The translations under genes and the position numbers were made by a program. From Oscillospiraceae bacterium (lineage in GTDB: Bacteria > Bacillota > Clostridia > Oscillospirales > Acutalibacteraceae), in assembly GCA_015066345.1 (NCBI GenBank), contig SVOQ01000018.1, forward strand, positions 1-54,328: a stretch of DNA of 54,328 bases. The letters run 5' to 3'. This document shows, piece after piece, positions 17,836 to 26,063 of this stretch. The notes beneath the pieces are model-generated. The model was given only the letters and a program-made list of their open reading frames with translations. It had not been told where the DNA came from and did no database searches. Positions within the stretch are counted from its first letter, which is position 1, and each line of letters begins with the position of its first letter.

Positions 17836-20039
17836 GAGTTACTGCTCCTTGTTACATTAATAACACCGTTGATTTTCTTAAGTTTAGATATAACCACATT
17901 AAGGAAATCCGTGCTCTTAACGGTAATTGTAAGGTAAACGTAAGCCTTATCATCCTTTAATTCACGGGTGTTAATAGCGTTAATCATAACCCTCATATCC
18001 GCAAGAAGTGTTGCCACATCCGCCATAAGAGCAACTCGGCTTTCGCAAAGAATGGCAAGACCCGCTTTAAATTCCTGCATAGTGTTACCCGTAAGCCAAC
18101 GGGCACTTACCCAACGCTCAGGCTCTTCACAGGAAACTATATCCTTAGGTACATTTGAACAATCCCGCTTATGAATTGATACGCCGTGACCACGGGTAAT
18201 AAAACCTATAATTTCATCACCGGGAATGGGAGCGCAACAACGGGAAAGTTTAATAAGACAGTTATCAATACCCTCAACCGTAACGCCCTCACCAACGGCA
18301 CGTTTAGTTGATTTTGAACTATCCTGAACCTTAATTTCTTTAGGTTGATTAAGTGACGAAATACGGTTATATTCATCCCTTATAAAGGGCATAACCCTTG
18401 ATAAGAATATACCGCCGTAACCGATTGCCGCATAGAAATCGTCAACCGTTGCACAGTGTTGTCTTTCCGCAAGAGTTTCAACAAGTGCCTTGTATTCTTC
18501 GTCAGTAAAACGCATTTTGTTGCGTTTGATTTCTCGTTCAAGTTCCGTGCGACCTTCGACGATATTTTCGTCGCGACGTTCTTTTTTGAACCATGCACGG
18601 ATTTTTGTTCTGGCACTACTTGTTTTTACTATATTGAGCCAGTCACGACTCGGGCCCTTGCCCGGTTGTGACGAGGTGAGAATTTCAACAATGTCACCGG
18701 TCTGAACTTTATAGTCAAGGGGTACTATTCTACCGCCGACTTTTGCACCCACCATTTTTGTACCAACGGCGGAATGGATAGCGTAGGCAAAGTCAATTAC
18801 CGTAGCACCCGAGGGAAGGTCAATAACGTCACCCTTGGGGGTGAAAACGAAAACTTCTTCAGGAACAAAGTCGCTTTTAATAGTACGTACTATATCCTTA
18901 ACATCATCCGCTTCTTTCTGTGTTTCAAGAAGTTGACGAATCCAGGCAAGTCGTTCTTCAATATTCTGTTTACCCTTAATACCCAATTTGTATTTCCAAT
19001 GGGCGGCAATACCGAATTCGGCAGTTTTGTGCATATCCCAAGTACGAATCTGTACTTCAAAGGGAATACCCGCTTTACCGATAACGGTAGTATGAAGCGA
19101 CTGATACATATTGGGCTTGGGTGTGGAAATATAGTCTTTAAATCTGCCGGGAATGGGCTTAAACATATCGTGTATAATACCCAGGCAGTCATAACACTCA
19201 ATAACCGAGTTAACAATAATTCTTACGGCATAGATATCGTAAATTTCATCAAAATTCTTGTTTTGCATATACATTTTACGGTATATGCCGTGTACACTTT
19301 TAATTCTCGCTTCAAGAGCCGCCTCGGGTACTACCTCGTGGACTCTTTCGCCAATTTGTTTTTTTATTGTTTCAAGGAATTCATTATGGGATTTACCCTG
19401 TTTTGAAAGCTCCTCTTCAATTTCGTTGTAGCCTATGGGGTCAAGGAAGCTTATGGCTCTGTCCTCAAGTTCCTCTTTGATAGCTCTGATACCTAAACGG
19501 TGAGCAATGGGAGCATAAATCTCAAGAGTTTCAAGGGCTTTATCCCTACGTTTCTGGGGTGCAACGAAGTTAAGAGTTCTGATATTATGCAGACGGTCCG
19601 CGAGTTTAATAATAATAACTCTGATATCCTCACTCATAGCAAGGAGCATTTTGCGTACATTTTCAGCCTGTTGTTCTTCTTTATCCTTAGTATCAAGGGG
19701 TACTTTACCCAACTTTGTAAGGCCGTCAACAAGAGCCGCAATTTCATTGCCGAACTCTTTCTTAACTTCTTCAAGGGTTAAATCAGTATCCTCAACCGTA
19801 TCGTGAAGCATAGCCGCCGCTACGGACTGATAGTCCATACCGTAATCAAGCACAATTTTAGCAACTGCCACAGGGTGAATAATATAGGGCTCACCTGAAT
19901 GGCGTTTCTGACCGTTATGGCGCTGACTTGCTATTTCAAAGGCTCTTTCAATAACTGCAACCTCTTTTTCGTTAAACTGGGTCGCCGCTTGTTCCCTGAG
20001 TTCGTTGTACATAAGTTCAACGTTCATATTGCCGTCCAC
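17832..20039 (-). CDS. rel: Bifunctional (p)ppGpp synthetase/hydrolase
   Basis: Long RelA/SpoT homologue that makes and degrades (p)ppGpp on the ribosome during starvation. The HD hydrolase domain is intact (HSGEPYIIHP and MLHDTVEDTD), and the synthetase has RFKDYISTPKPNMYQSLHT and EVQIRTWDMHKTAEFGIAAH. TGS (VFTPKGDVIDLPSGAT), a zinc-finger/RIS region with CCAPIPGD, and a C-terminal ACT domain follow. The start is set at GTG 20039 because AAAGGGG lies seven bases upstream; ATG 20027 is the alternative. The frame is open to 20081 but that would overlap recJ. It is followed with a four-base overlap by dtd. Confidence 0.96.
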   Translation of the reverse strand: MDGNMNVELMYNELREQAATQFNEKEVAVIERAFEIASQRHNGQKRHSGEPYIIHPVAVAKIVLDYGMDYQSVAAAMLHDTVEDTDLTLEEVKKEFGNEIAALVDGLTKLGKVPLDTKDKEEQQAENVRKMLLAMSEDIRVIIIKLADRLHNIRTLNFVAPQKRRDKALETLEIYAPIAHRLGIRAIKEELEDRAISFLDPIGYNEIEEELSKQGKSHNEFLETIKKQIGERVHEVVPEAALEARIKSVHGIYRKMYMQNKNFDEIYDIYAVRIIVNSVIECYDCLGIIHDMFKPIPGRFKDYISTPKPNMYQSLHTTVIGKAGIPFEVQIRTWDMHKTAEFGIAAHWKYKLGIKGKQNIEERLAWIRQLLETQKEADDVKDIVRTIKSDFVPEEVFVFTPKGDVIDLPSGATVIDFAYAIHSAVGTKMVGAKVGGRIVPLDYKVQTGDIVEILTSSQPGKGPSRDWLNIVKTSSARTKIRAWFKKERRDENIVEGRTELEREIKRNKMRFTDEEYKALVETLAERQHCATVDDFYAAIGYGGIFLSRVMPFIRDEYNRISSLNQPKEIKVQDSSKSTKRAVGEGVTVEGIDNCLIKLSRCCAPIPGDEIIGFITRGHGVSIHKRDCSNVPKDIVSCEEPERWVSARWLTGNTMQEFKAGLAILCESRVALMADVATLLADMRVMINAINTRELKDDKAYVYLTITVKSTDFLNVVISKLKKINGVINVTRSSNS

Positions 20040-20052
20040 ATTTTCACCCCTT

Positions 20053-22101
20053 TCAAACAGATTCGCGTACCTGAAGGGCACGTCTGAAAATCTCGGAATT
20101 TTCCAAAGATGATTTTACATTTTCATCGGGTAATATATATTTACCCTCTTTATAAATTATGATACCCAATTGACAGAGTGCATCCAGAGCAATTTTACAA
20201 CTCATAATTTTATCTTCGCTTAAGCCCAACCTGTAACAGAGCAATTCTTCTGAAAAACGCCAACCGTTATTGCCCCTTACATATTTATAGACTTTACCGC
20301 AGAAATCCCTGTCAACTGCAATAGTCTTTTTAACTGATAAATCCAACTCATCACCGCGACAAAAGGCTTCGTAATCATTTAATGACTTTATAACCTTTTC
20401 ATCGTCGTAAGCACTAAGGCGGATATCCTTAACCTGAATGCTTACCTGAGTTTTACCCATATACTCGTTAGCAGAAAGTCTTACCGCCAAATCCACCTTA
20501 TCGGATATGGCGTACTGAAAATCATTAAGAGTCGCAGAAAACATAATTGCATTTACACTGCAACCGTTTTTACGCAAACTAAGACGCAGATGCTTACCGT
20601 TACCCACAGGTTGAACGGACACAAGTTCCATATTATAAAGCCCGAATAAGGGTTGGGGATTATCTGCACCGTAAGGCTCAAGAATTTCCGTAGCCGCAAG
20701 AATATCCGTATTTATTGAGTGAGGATTTAACTTACAGTCGATATTGAGAACGGGTACTATACTTTCGAGAGTATCCGCGTACTCGTTAATCATTTTTCTG
20801 AAGTCATTAATTTTTTCACACTCTATACTTAAACCCGCCGCAAGGATATGACCGCCGTACTGAGTAAGCAGACTCTCGCAATAATTTAAAGCATCATAAA
20901 GTGAGAAACCCTCAATACTTCTGCCACTACCCTTTGCACCTGTTTCACTTTCGGAAATAACGATGCAAGGTTTACCGTATCTTTCAACAAGGCGGGATGC
21001 AACTATACCTATAACACCCTGATGCCAGTTTTCGCCGTTAACAACTATAACCTTGCTGTTTTTTATATGGGGGTTATTCTCAATAATTTCAATAGCGGCC
21101 TCGGTAATACCGCTTTCAACGCTCTGTCGCATAGTATTGGCATCGGAAATTTCACGGGCAATATCCTCCGCCTCGGATTTATCTTCGGCAAGAAGTAATT
21201 GCAAAGCCCTACCGGCAGTAGCCATTCTACCCGCGGCATTAATACGGGGAGCAAAACGGAAAGCAAGACTACCCGAATCTATAACACCCGACGGGTCGCA
21301 AATATCCATAAGTGCTTTAAGACCCGTCCTCAAAGTACCCTCTGTAAGGGCGGCATTCATAAAGGCAATACCACTTCTTACGAGAATTCGGTTTTCGCCC
21401 TTAAGCGAAACAATATCCGCAACCGTACCCAAGGCTACAAGGTCACCATATTCCTGTAAAAGGTCGTAGCCGTCGCTGTCATCAAGTGCACAAATAAGTT
21501 TAAATGCCACGCCTACACCTGCCCACTCGGTGAATTCGCAAAAGGCATCCTCACGGTGGGGGTCAACAACCGCAATCGCCTCAGGCAAAACCTCACCCAC
21601 CCTGTGGTGGTCAGTCACAACAACATCAATCCCCAAGGCACTTGCATATTTAATTTCTTCAATAGCACTTATACCGTTATCAACAGTTATGATAAGGTTG
21701 GTGCCACGCTCTTTGAGAGTGTCAATAGCACAGTTATTCATACCGTACCCCTCGCCCTCACGGTCGGGTATGTAGCAATCCACATTAGCACCCCGTGAAA
21801 CAAGGTAAGAATACAGAAGTGCAGTCGATGTAACACCGTCCGCATCATAGTCACCAAAAACTGTTATTCTTTCACCGTTGTCAATAGCCGCAGAAACTCT
21901 TTCAACTGCCTCTGCCATATCGGGAAGGGTAAAAGGGTCAATTAAATCTGTGTCGTATAAAAAACTCTCAACTTCAAATTCATCCGTCATTCCTTTAGCA
22001 CACAGAAGAAACGCCGCAAAAGGCTCAATACCGCAGTTTTCCGCAATATCGGCTGCAAGGTCTCTGTCGCAAGAAGAAACGACCCATTTCTTTCGACTCA
22101 A
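20053..22101 (-). CDS. recJ: Single-stranded-DNA-specific exonuclease RecJ
   Basis: A 5'-3' ssDNA exonuclease used in recombination and mismatch repair. The DHH phosphoesterase motifs are FGDYDADGVTSTA and VTDHHRVGE, and the DHHA1 domain has GSGRSIEGFSLYDAL and GGHILAAGLSIE. A C-terminal oligonucleotide-binding region follows. The frame opens at GTG 22110, but that codon overlaps the ribosome binding sequence GGGTGAT; TTG 22101 with normal spacing is the likelier start, giving 682 residues. It heads the minus-strand run down to hup and has its own promoter. Confidence 0.95.
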   Translation of the reverse strand: MSRKKWVVSSCDRDLAADIAENCGIEPFAAFLLCAKGMTDEFEVESFLYDTDLIDPFTLPDMAEAVERVSAAIDNGERITVFGDYDADGVTSTALLYSYLVSRGANVDCYIPDREGEGYGMNNCAIDTLKERGTNLIITVDNGISAIEEIKYASALGIDVVVTDHHRVGEVLPEAIAVVDPHREDAFCEFTEWAGVGVAFKLICALDDSDGYDLLQEYGDLVALGTVADIVSLKGENRILVRSGIAFMNAALTEGTLRTGLKALMDICDPSGVIDSGSLAFRFAPRINAAGRMATAGRALQLLLAEDKSEAEDIAREISDANTMRQSVESGITEAAIEIIENNPHIKNSKVIVVNGENWHQGVIGIVASRLVERYGKPCIVISESETGAKGSGRSIEGFSLYDALNYCESLLTQYGGHILAAGLSIECEKINDFRKMINEYADTLESIVPVLNIDCKLNPHSINTDILAATEILEPYGADNPQPLFGLYNMELVSVQPVGNGKHLRLSLRKNGCSVNAIMFSATLNDFQYAISDKVDLAVRLSANEYMGKTQVSIQVKDIRLSAYDDEKVIKSLNDYEAFCRGDELDLSVKKTIAVDRDFCGKVYKYVRGNNGWRFSEELLCYRLGLSEDKIMSCKIALDALCQLGIIIYKEGKYILPDENVKSSLENSEIFRRALQVRESV

Positions 22102-22131
22102 AAATATCACCCGATTTTAATTTTACATTTT

Positions 22132-22160
22132 ATTATATCATTATAAGCCAATGTTTTCAA
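22132..22160 (-). promoter_or_regulatory. recJ promoter
   Basis: On the minus strand TTGAAA (22160-22155), a 17-base spacer and TATAAT (22137-22132) form a good sigma-A promoter about 30 bases before the recJ start. It should drive the recJ-rel-dtd run. Confidence 0.75.
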
Positions 22161-22171
22161 TGAAAAACGCA

Positions 22172-22200
22172 AAAAAACCGCATATACAATGCGGTTTTTT
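22172..22200 (-). terminator. Bidirectional terminator between the repeat block and recJ
   Basis: A perfect 12-bp stem (A6-CCGCAT, 22172-22183, with 22189-22200) and a five-base loop; A and T runs on both sides allow it to work in either direction. For the minus strand it is the first strong terminator after the TIR gene, nearly 480 bases past its stop codon, so that gene's transcript probably includes the repeat block. Confidence 0.85.
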
Positions 22201-22230
22201 AGTGAGGAGTCAGGGGGTGTTGATTTTAAT

Positions 22231-22674
22231 GCGAAGCTCTATCATCCCTGTGCGTAAGCATAGGGAGGGGGACCGCCTTTTGTCAAGTTCTTTCTAAGAT
22301 TTATTTTCAAACGAGCGATACTTTATGCATTATCTGTTTGGTTCAGCGGAGCGGTGGTGGGTAGTTCTCTTTCGGTTAGTCTCCTGTTACAGAGAACAAC
22401 AAACTCCCGTAAGGGACGGATATATCCGTCCCGCAAGTAAGGAAAACAAACTCCCGTAAGGGACGGATACATCCGTCCCGCAAGTAAGGAAAACAAACTA
22501 TCCTAACCAACAAACCAAAAGGATGTCCGTTACCTCAGCGGTACGCATATATGCGTACCTTACGGTTGTTCTCTCTAACTGAAGAAAAGAGGTAAGAGAA
22601 CTACCCACCACCGCTACCGCGGTCCCCCTCCCTATTCCGGCAAAGCCGAAACAGGGATGATAGGCTTCGCTGAG
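22231..22674. repeat. Gene-free block made of two inverted copies of a hairpin-rich repeat
   Basis: Left copy (22231 to about 22437) and right copy (about 22525-22670) are imperfect inverted repeats of one another. Shared blocks, in left orientation, are CTATCATCCCTGT, ATAGGGAGGGGGACCGC, GCGGTGGTGGGTAGTTCTCT and AGAGAACAAC. The left copy has about 70 extra bases (near 22276-22345). Inner hairpins differ between copies but stay paired: the loop region is GCGTAAGC in one and TTCGGC-TTT-GCCGGAA in the other. Three 20-bp palindromes lie inside, at 22413-22432, 22460-22479 and 22540-22559. It is probably a dispersed, non-autonomous palindromic repeat. No gene is visible. Confidence 0.75.
22398..22491. 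repeat. Two tandem 47-bp units, each with a 20-bp palindrome
   Basis: Units 22398-22444 and 22445-22491 differ at a single base (T to C at the centre of the palindrome); the first eight bases of a third unit follow. Each unit holds GGGACGGAT..ATCCGTCCC. Near identity points to a recent duplication or active turnover. Confidence 0.9.
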
Positions 22675-22676
22675 AT

Positions 22677-25160
22677 TTAAGTTGCGAGATTTATCCACAA
22701 AGCGGGGCGGACAGCATCGTCAACGTAGTCGACAACGAAGCCGTACTTAATGACGCCGCCGTCATTGAGGACAGCGGCAGCATCAAACTGACTGCGGCCG
22801 GACGACCGTAGCCACCACCAGCAGTTGCCGATTTCACTTTCCCAAGCACCATTTGCAACTGCATAATTCGTAGGTTGGCAAGCTCTTTCGTCGTCCGATG
22901 AAAAATATTCATTCGCTTCGTTTATGCTTAAAACGAAAACCCTATCTTCCGTATCATTACCCGGGTCTGTGCTGTATTCTGGGTTTTCATCCGCCGTAAC
23001 GGTTACTGTGGGTATCATAGCCTTTTCCTCTTCTGTGAAGGCAGCATTAATAAACTCATCATTCAACCAACTTCTTAAAGTACAGGTTTCCCATGTAACA
23101 TACTCGTATTCTTCGTTGTAGGGCTTACAATCGAGAGCATACTTACTAATAACAAGAATTTGAGTGCCCTGTTTATCAAGGATAAGCCATTCTATTGCTT
23201 CTTTGCCGTTTGACGTGTCGTTATCCTGTTCGTAGCTACCAAAGGTATATATATCACCCACGTTTGTATTCTTAATTATATTCCAATTTTCTTCACCGTA
23301 TAGTGATATATTGCAATCTTCTATTTTTTCGCTACTATCTTTGTAATCTTCAAGTTCCTCAAGTACGGTAATTGCTTCCTCATACTTTCCTTCTTCAATT
23401 AATTTGAGTGCATTGTTATATTTACCTGCAGGGATTATAACCGAATCTAAGACTACCGCAAATACAATCGCTACACATACAACTACCGCTACCGCTGCAG
23501 ATGTTATCTTGATTATCAAACTGCGTTTCTTCTGCTTCTGTCTTTCAAGCTCTGCAAGGCGTTCACGCTCACGCTTTTCCTCGGCAATTTTTTGATTAAG
23601 CTCGTTAATAATTTCGCTGCACTTCTGTGCTTTTTCGTCTGCATCACGCCAACCGGGAATGGAGCCGAAAAGCTTCAATGATTTTTCAAATACGTGTATA
23701 CATTTGTTTGCGATTAAATCCTGAAAGCTTGTTCCGAAAACAGAATTCGCATTTTTATAAATTTCTTCTTTTTTGAGTATCTCTGCTCTTTCGTGGCATT
23801 TATTATAAAGTTCCTCGGAATCCTTATAGTTTTTTATAGCTTCAAACCGCTCCGCAGCTTCAAGAAGAAGCTCCGGTGAATCGGTGTTGTTTAATACATT
23901 AAGTGCCGACTTATAAATGCCCTCAAGTTTTTGTTTTTCGTTGCGTTGGGAAATAAAATTAAGATAACCGATTATTTCGGATTTAAGACCCTCGTCGGCA
24001 AATCTTAAAGCCTTTTGGCAATTGCTATTTTCATTAAAGGTCTTTGGAAGATTTTTAAGCTCATCCTGCTTTTTTACGTACAAATCTGCCATCAATTTAC
24101 CAAGATATGCACGGGCGTTTTCCGGTTCGATATTTAAAACCTGCTCGCAGAATTCGTCGGCACGTTCGAAGTCGCCGTCCTCAAGGAACATAAAGGCTCG
24201 CTTTAAAAGAGGGGCAGTATTAGCGTTTCCGCCACTAATTACCGTTTCTTTGACAACGGGCTTTTCCGCCTCTATAAGCTTACCTATACCCCTCATTAAA
24301 TCCTGCATAAAGCCGATTTTTGACATATCCTGTGACTGCAGGAACTGAAACTCCTCGGGCATATCGTAGGGTGTAATATCCTTATAAACGGGGATAAGTG
24401 TTTTTTCCTTGCCCTGCTTTATAAGGCTTAAATATCTGCTCCACTCGTTTTTAACCCATACGGCATTGAAATTTTCTTTGGATGTACCCACAACAAGCAT
24501 AACCTTCGCGGAGTTAAGGGCGGCAAATATGTAAGGCTCGTAGGCTGAACCCAATTTATCCTCAAGGGTGATTTTGGCAAAGAATACCTTATACCCCTCC
24601 TTGGTAAGTGCGGTATAGATATTCTGTGCGTAAACGCTGTCCTGAGTTCTGTTGCCCAAAGCATCGGTTTCTTTATAGCAGATGAAAATATCGAAGGGCT
24701 CTTCCCTTTGTGAAATGGCAAGAATACCCCTTTGAATTTTATCAATTACCCTTGCTTCTGCCTCGTAAACCTCTTTTTGCATATCATCCGCATAATTAAC
24801 GGCATTTTTGTAATCCTCATCCTCAAAAACCGAGGTAAACTGAGCACGGTTCACCGTGGGAATACGCTTATGGCTACGGGGGTCCTCTACGTACTCGATA
24901 CCGTAACGGCAAAGTACAATACCCCAATAGCTTTCGCAATCCTCTTTATCGTCGCTGAGTATCATTTCGTAAATACCCATCGCCTTATCAAACTCGTTTT
25001 CACGACGGAAATAGTTTGCTCTGTCATAAAGCTGAGTGCGTTTTTCATCAGAAAGCTTGGGGAAGGTCTGCGTTGTGTTGCAATAAGGACAAACACCCAC
25101 GGACAAACTCTCGTTAATTTCCAACGTGCCGCCGCACATTTTACATTTAAAAACTGCCAT
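22677..25160 (-). CDS. Zinc-ribbon/TIR/TPR membrane protein with a DUF6273 C-terminal domain (candidate DGR target)
   Basis: An 827-residue predicted single-pass receptor, type II in orientation. Order of parts: zinc ribbon (Cys6, Cys9, Cys24, Cys27); TIR domain about 155-280 (FDIFICYKETD; candidate catalytic Glu208 in GSAYEPYIFAALNSA); TPR-like helices about 315-480; a charged coiled coil; one membrane helix about 546-573 preceded by QKQKKR, which puts the N-terminus in the cytosol; a short TPR; and a DUF6273 C-type-lectin-like domain (633-827) with TWETCTLRSWLN, WWWLRSSG and VRPALWINL. ATG 25160 follows GAGGG. TIR domains often cleave NAD or build cyclic ADPR signals; the outer domain should bind a ligand. 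It has no partner genes beside it. Confidence 0.8.
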   Translation of the reverse strand: MAVFKCKMCGGTLEINESLSVGVCPYCNTTQTFPKLSDEKRTQLYDRANYFRRENEFDKAMGIYEMILSDDKEDCESYWGIVLCRYGIEYVEDPRSHKRIPTVNRAQFTSVFEDEDYKNAVNYADDMQKEVYEAEARVIDKIQRGILAISQREEPFDIFICYKETDALGNRTQDSVYAQNIYTALTKEGYKVFFAKITLEDKLGSAYEPYIFAALNSAKVMLVVGTSKENFNAVWVKNEWSRYLSLIKQGKEKTLIPVYKDITPYDMPEEFQFLQSQDMSKIGFMQDLMRGIGKLIEAEKPVVKETVISGGNANTAPLLKRAFMFLEDGDFERADEFCEQVLNIEPENARAYLGKLMADLYVKKQDELKNLPKTFNENSNCQKALRFADEGLKSEIIGYLNFISQRNEKQKLEGIYKSALNVLNNTDSPELLLEAAERFEAIKNYKDSEELYNKCHERAEILKKEEIYKNANSVFGTSFQDLIANKCIHVFEKSLKLFGSIPGWRDADEKAQKCSEIINELNQKIAEEKRERERLAELERQKQKKRSLIIKITSAAVAVVVCVAIVFAVVLDSVIIPAGKYNNALKLIEEGKYEEAITVLEELEDYKDSSEKIEDCNISLYGEENWNIIKNTNVGDIYTFGSYEQDNDTSNGKEAIEWLILDKQGTQILVISKYALDCKPYNEEYEYVTWETCTLRSWLNDEFINAAFTEEEKAMIPTVTVTADENPEYSTDPGNDTEDRVFVLSINEANEYFSSDDERACQPTNYAVANGAWESEIGNCWWWLRSSGRSQFDAAAVLNDGGVIKYGFVVDYVDDAVRPALWINLAT
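22707..22820 (-). other. Putative DGR variable region at the 3' end of the TIR gene
   Basis: In the 33 codons from the glycine after LRSS through the alanine of VRPA, 31 end in C or T and none ends in A, and base composition is clearly richer in GC than the codons before it. A retroelement template full of AAC/AAT codons that had been adenine-mutagenised would give this pattern; observed codons such as CGC, AGT, TTT, GAT, CTC, GTC, ATT and TAC can all arise from AAY. Invariant positions (DG, VRPAL) match the C-type-lectin fold used by DGR targets. The unmutated VRPALW end would be the initiation site. No reverse transcriptase or template repeat is in the window. Confidence 0.65.
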
Positions 25161-25270
25161 TTTTTCCCTCTTTATTTGCACAAATATACAGATTAATTAT
25201 CTTATTTTTTACTGTCGTTTTCCATTCGCATTTGCAACAAAATTTAAGGTTGTTTTTTGACAAACAAAAA

Positions 25271-25298
25271 CCCTGCCGTCCCGATTCAGAAGGCAAGG
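25271..25298 (-). terminator. Terminator of the GH78-hydrolase operon
   Basis: On the minus strand CCTTGCC (25298-25292) pairs with GGCAGGG (25277-25271), with one G-T pair, and is followed by TTTTTGTTTG. It lies about 20 bases past the alpha/beta hydrolase stop codon. Confidence 0.7.
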
Positions 25299-25315
25299 CT
25301 TTGGCTTACAATAAT

Positions 25316-26062
25316 TTATGATTTCAAAAACTTTTCAACTACGGGTAAAATCAGGAAGTCGGTCTTTTTAAATGCGGTACTGTGACCGCCGTTTAAAACT
25401 ATTACTTCTTCGGCACCCTCAACGGCTTTGGTTATTTTTCTTGAGTGACGGCGTTTAATCATATCGAACTCGCCGAAAACGTTTAAAAACGGTATTTTAA
25501 GAACAGAAAGTTTTTTATAAGTAAGTTTCGGTTGACCAACCATCATACCCTCAATCTCACGGCGTCTTATCCACTCGGGATCTTTAGTAATAGCCGCTTT
25601 AATTGCGTAAATACGATGGTCTTTTATAATACCCAACTGGTCGCCCGTCCTTGTTCCCCTTGTGTTAAGGTTTGAACCGAAAACCGCAAGACGAGAAACA
25701 TATTCCTGATACTTAACACTAAAACACATACCAAGGTTTCCGCCGTCGGAAAAACCGCAGATATTAGTTTTCTTTACTCCCAGATGGTCAAGGAGTGCTT
25801 TCAAATCGTCGCAGAATAAATCAAAGGTAAGTTTTTTGTCACCCAAGGGGGTTTTTCCCGTACCGCGGGTTGAAAAACGGATTATTCTGTAATCCTTTGA
25901 CAGGGGTACATATAGATCCCCCTCAAAGCAACGGTAGTCACCCCCGTTACCGTTAAGCATAACAAGATTTTCTCCGTCAGGGTTACCGCTTACATGATAC
26001 TCAAAATCAAGCCCGTCGTGCTTAAAAAAACTATGTTCTATTACATTGACTTTATTTTCCAT
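25316..26062 (-). CDS. Alpha/beta-hydrolase fold protein
   Basis: A 248-residue cytosolic serine hydrolase. The nucleophile elbow is CGFSDGGNLG (Ser within G-F-S-D-G-G), the acid is likely the Asp in VFGEFDMI, and the histidine is in LNGGHSTAF. The oxyanion region is LNGNGGDYR. It begins one base after the GH78 stop codon, with its GAGGTG site inside that gene's end, so the two are translated together. Given the neighbour, a role in removing ester groups from rhamnose-containing plant glycans or phenolic rhamnosides is plausible but not shown. Confidence 0.85.
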   Translation of the reverse strand: MENKVNVIEHSFFKHDGLDFEYHVSGNPDGENLVMLNGNGGDYRCFEGDLYVPLSKDYRIIRFSTRGTGKTPLGDKKLTFDLFCDDLKALLDHLGVKKTNICGFSDGGNLGMCFSVKYQEYVSRLAVFGSNLNTRGTRTGDQLGIIKDHRIYAIKAAITKDPEWIRRREIEGMMVGQPKLTYKKLSVLKIPFLNVFGEFDMIKRRHSRKITKAVEGAEEVIVLNGGHSTAFKKTDFLILPVVEKFLKS

Positions 26063-26063
26063 T

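Noticed and set aside
18774-19406. Long plus-strand open frame of 210 codons
   Set aside because: It is antisense to the conserved synthetase domain of rel and has no ribosome binding site or family features.
22201-22676. DGR template repeat or accessory gene beside the TIR gene
   Set aside because: No segment there resembles the variable region or its VRPALW coding end, and no open frame of useful size exists.
22677-25160. Thoeris or another known TIR defence operon
   Set aside because: There is no ThsA-like, SIR2, STING or Cap-type partner; the neighbours are a repeat block and a sugar-degradation operon.
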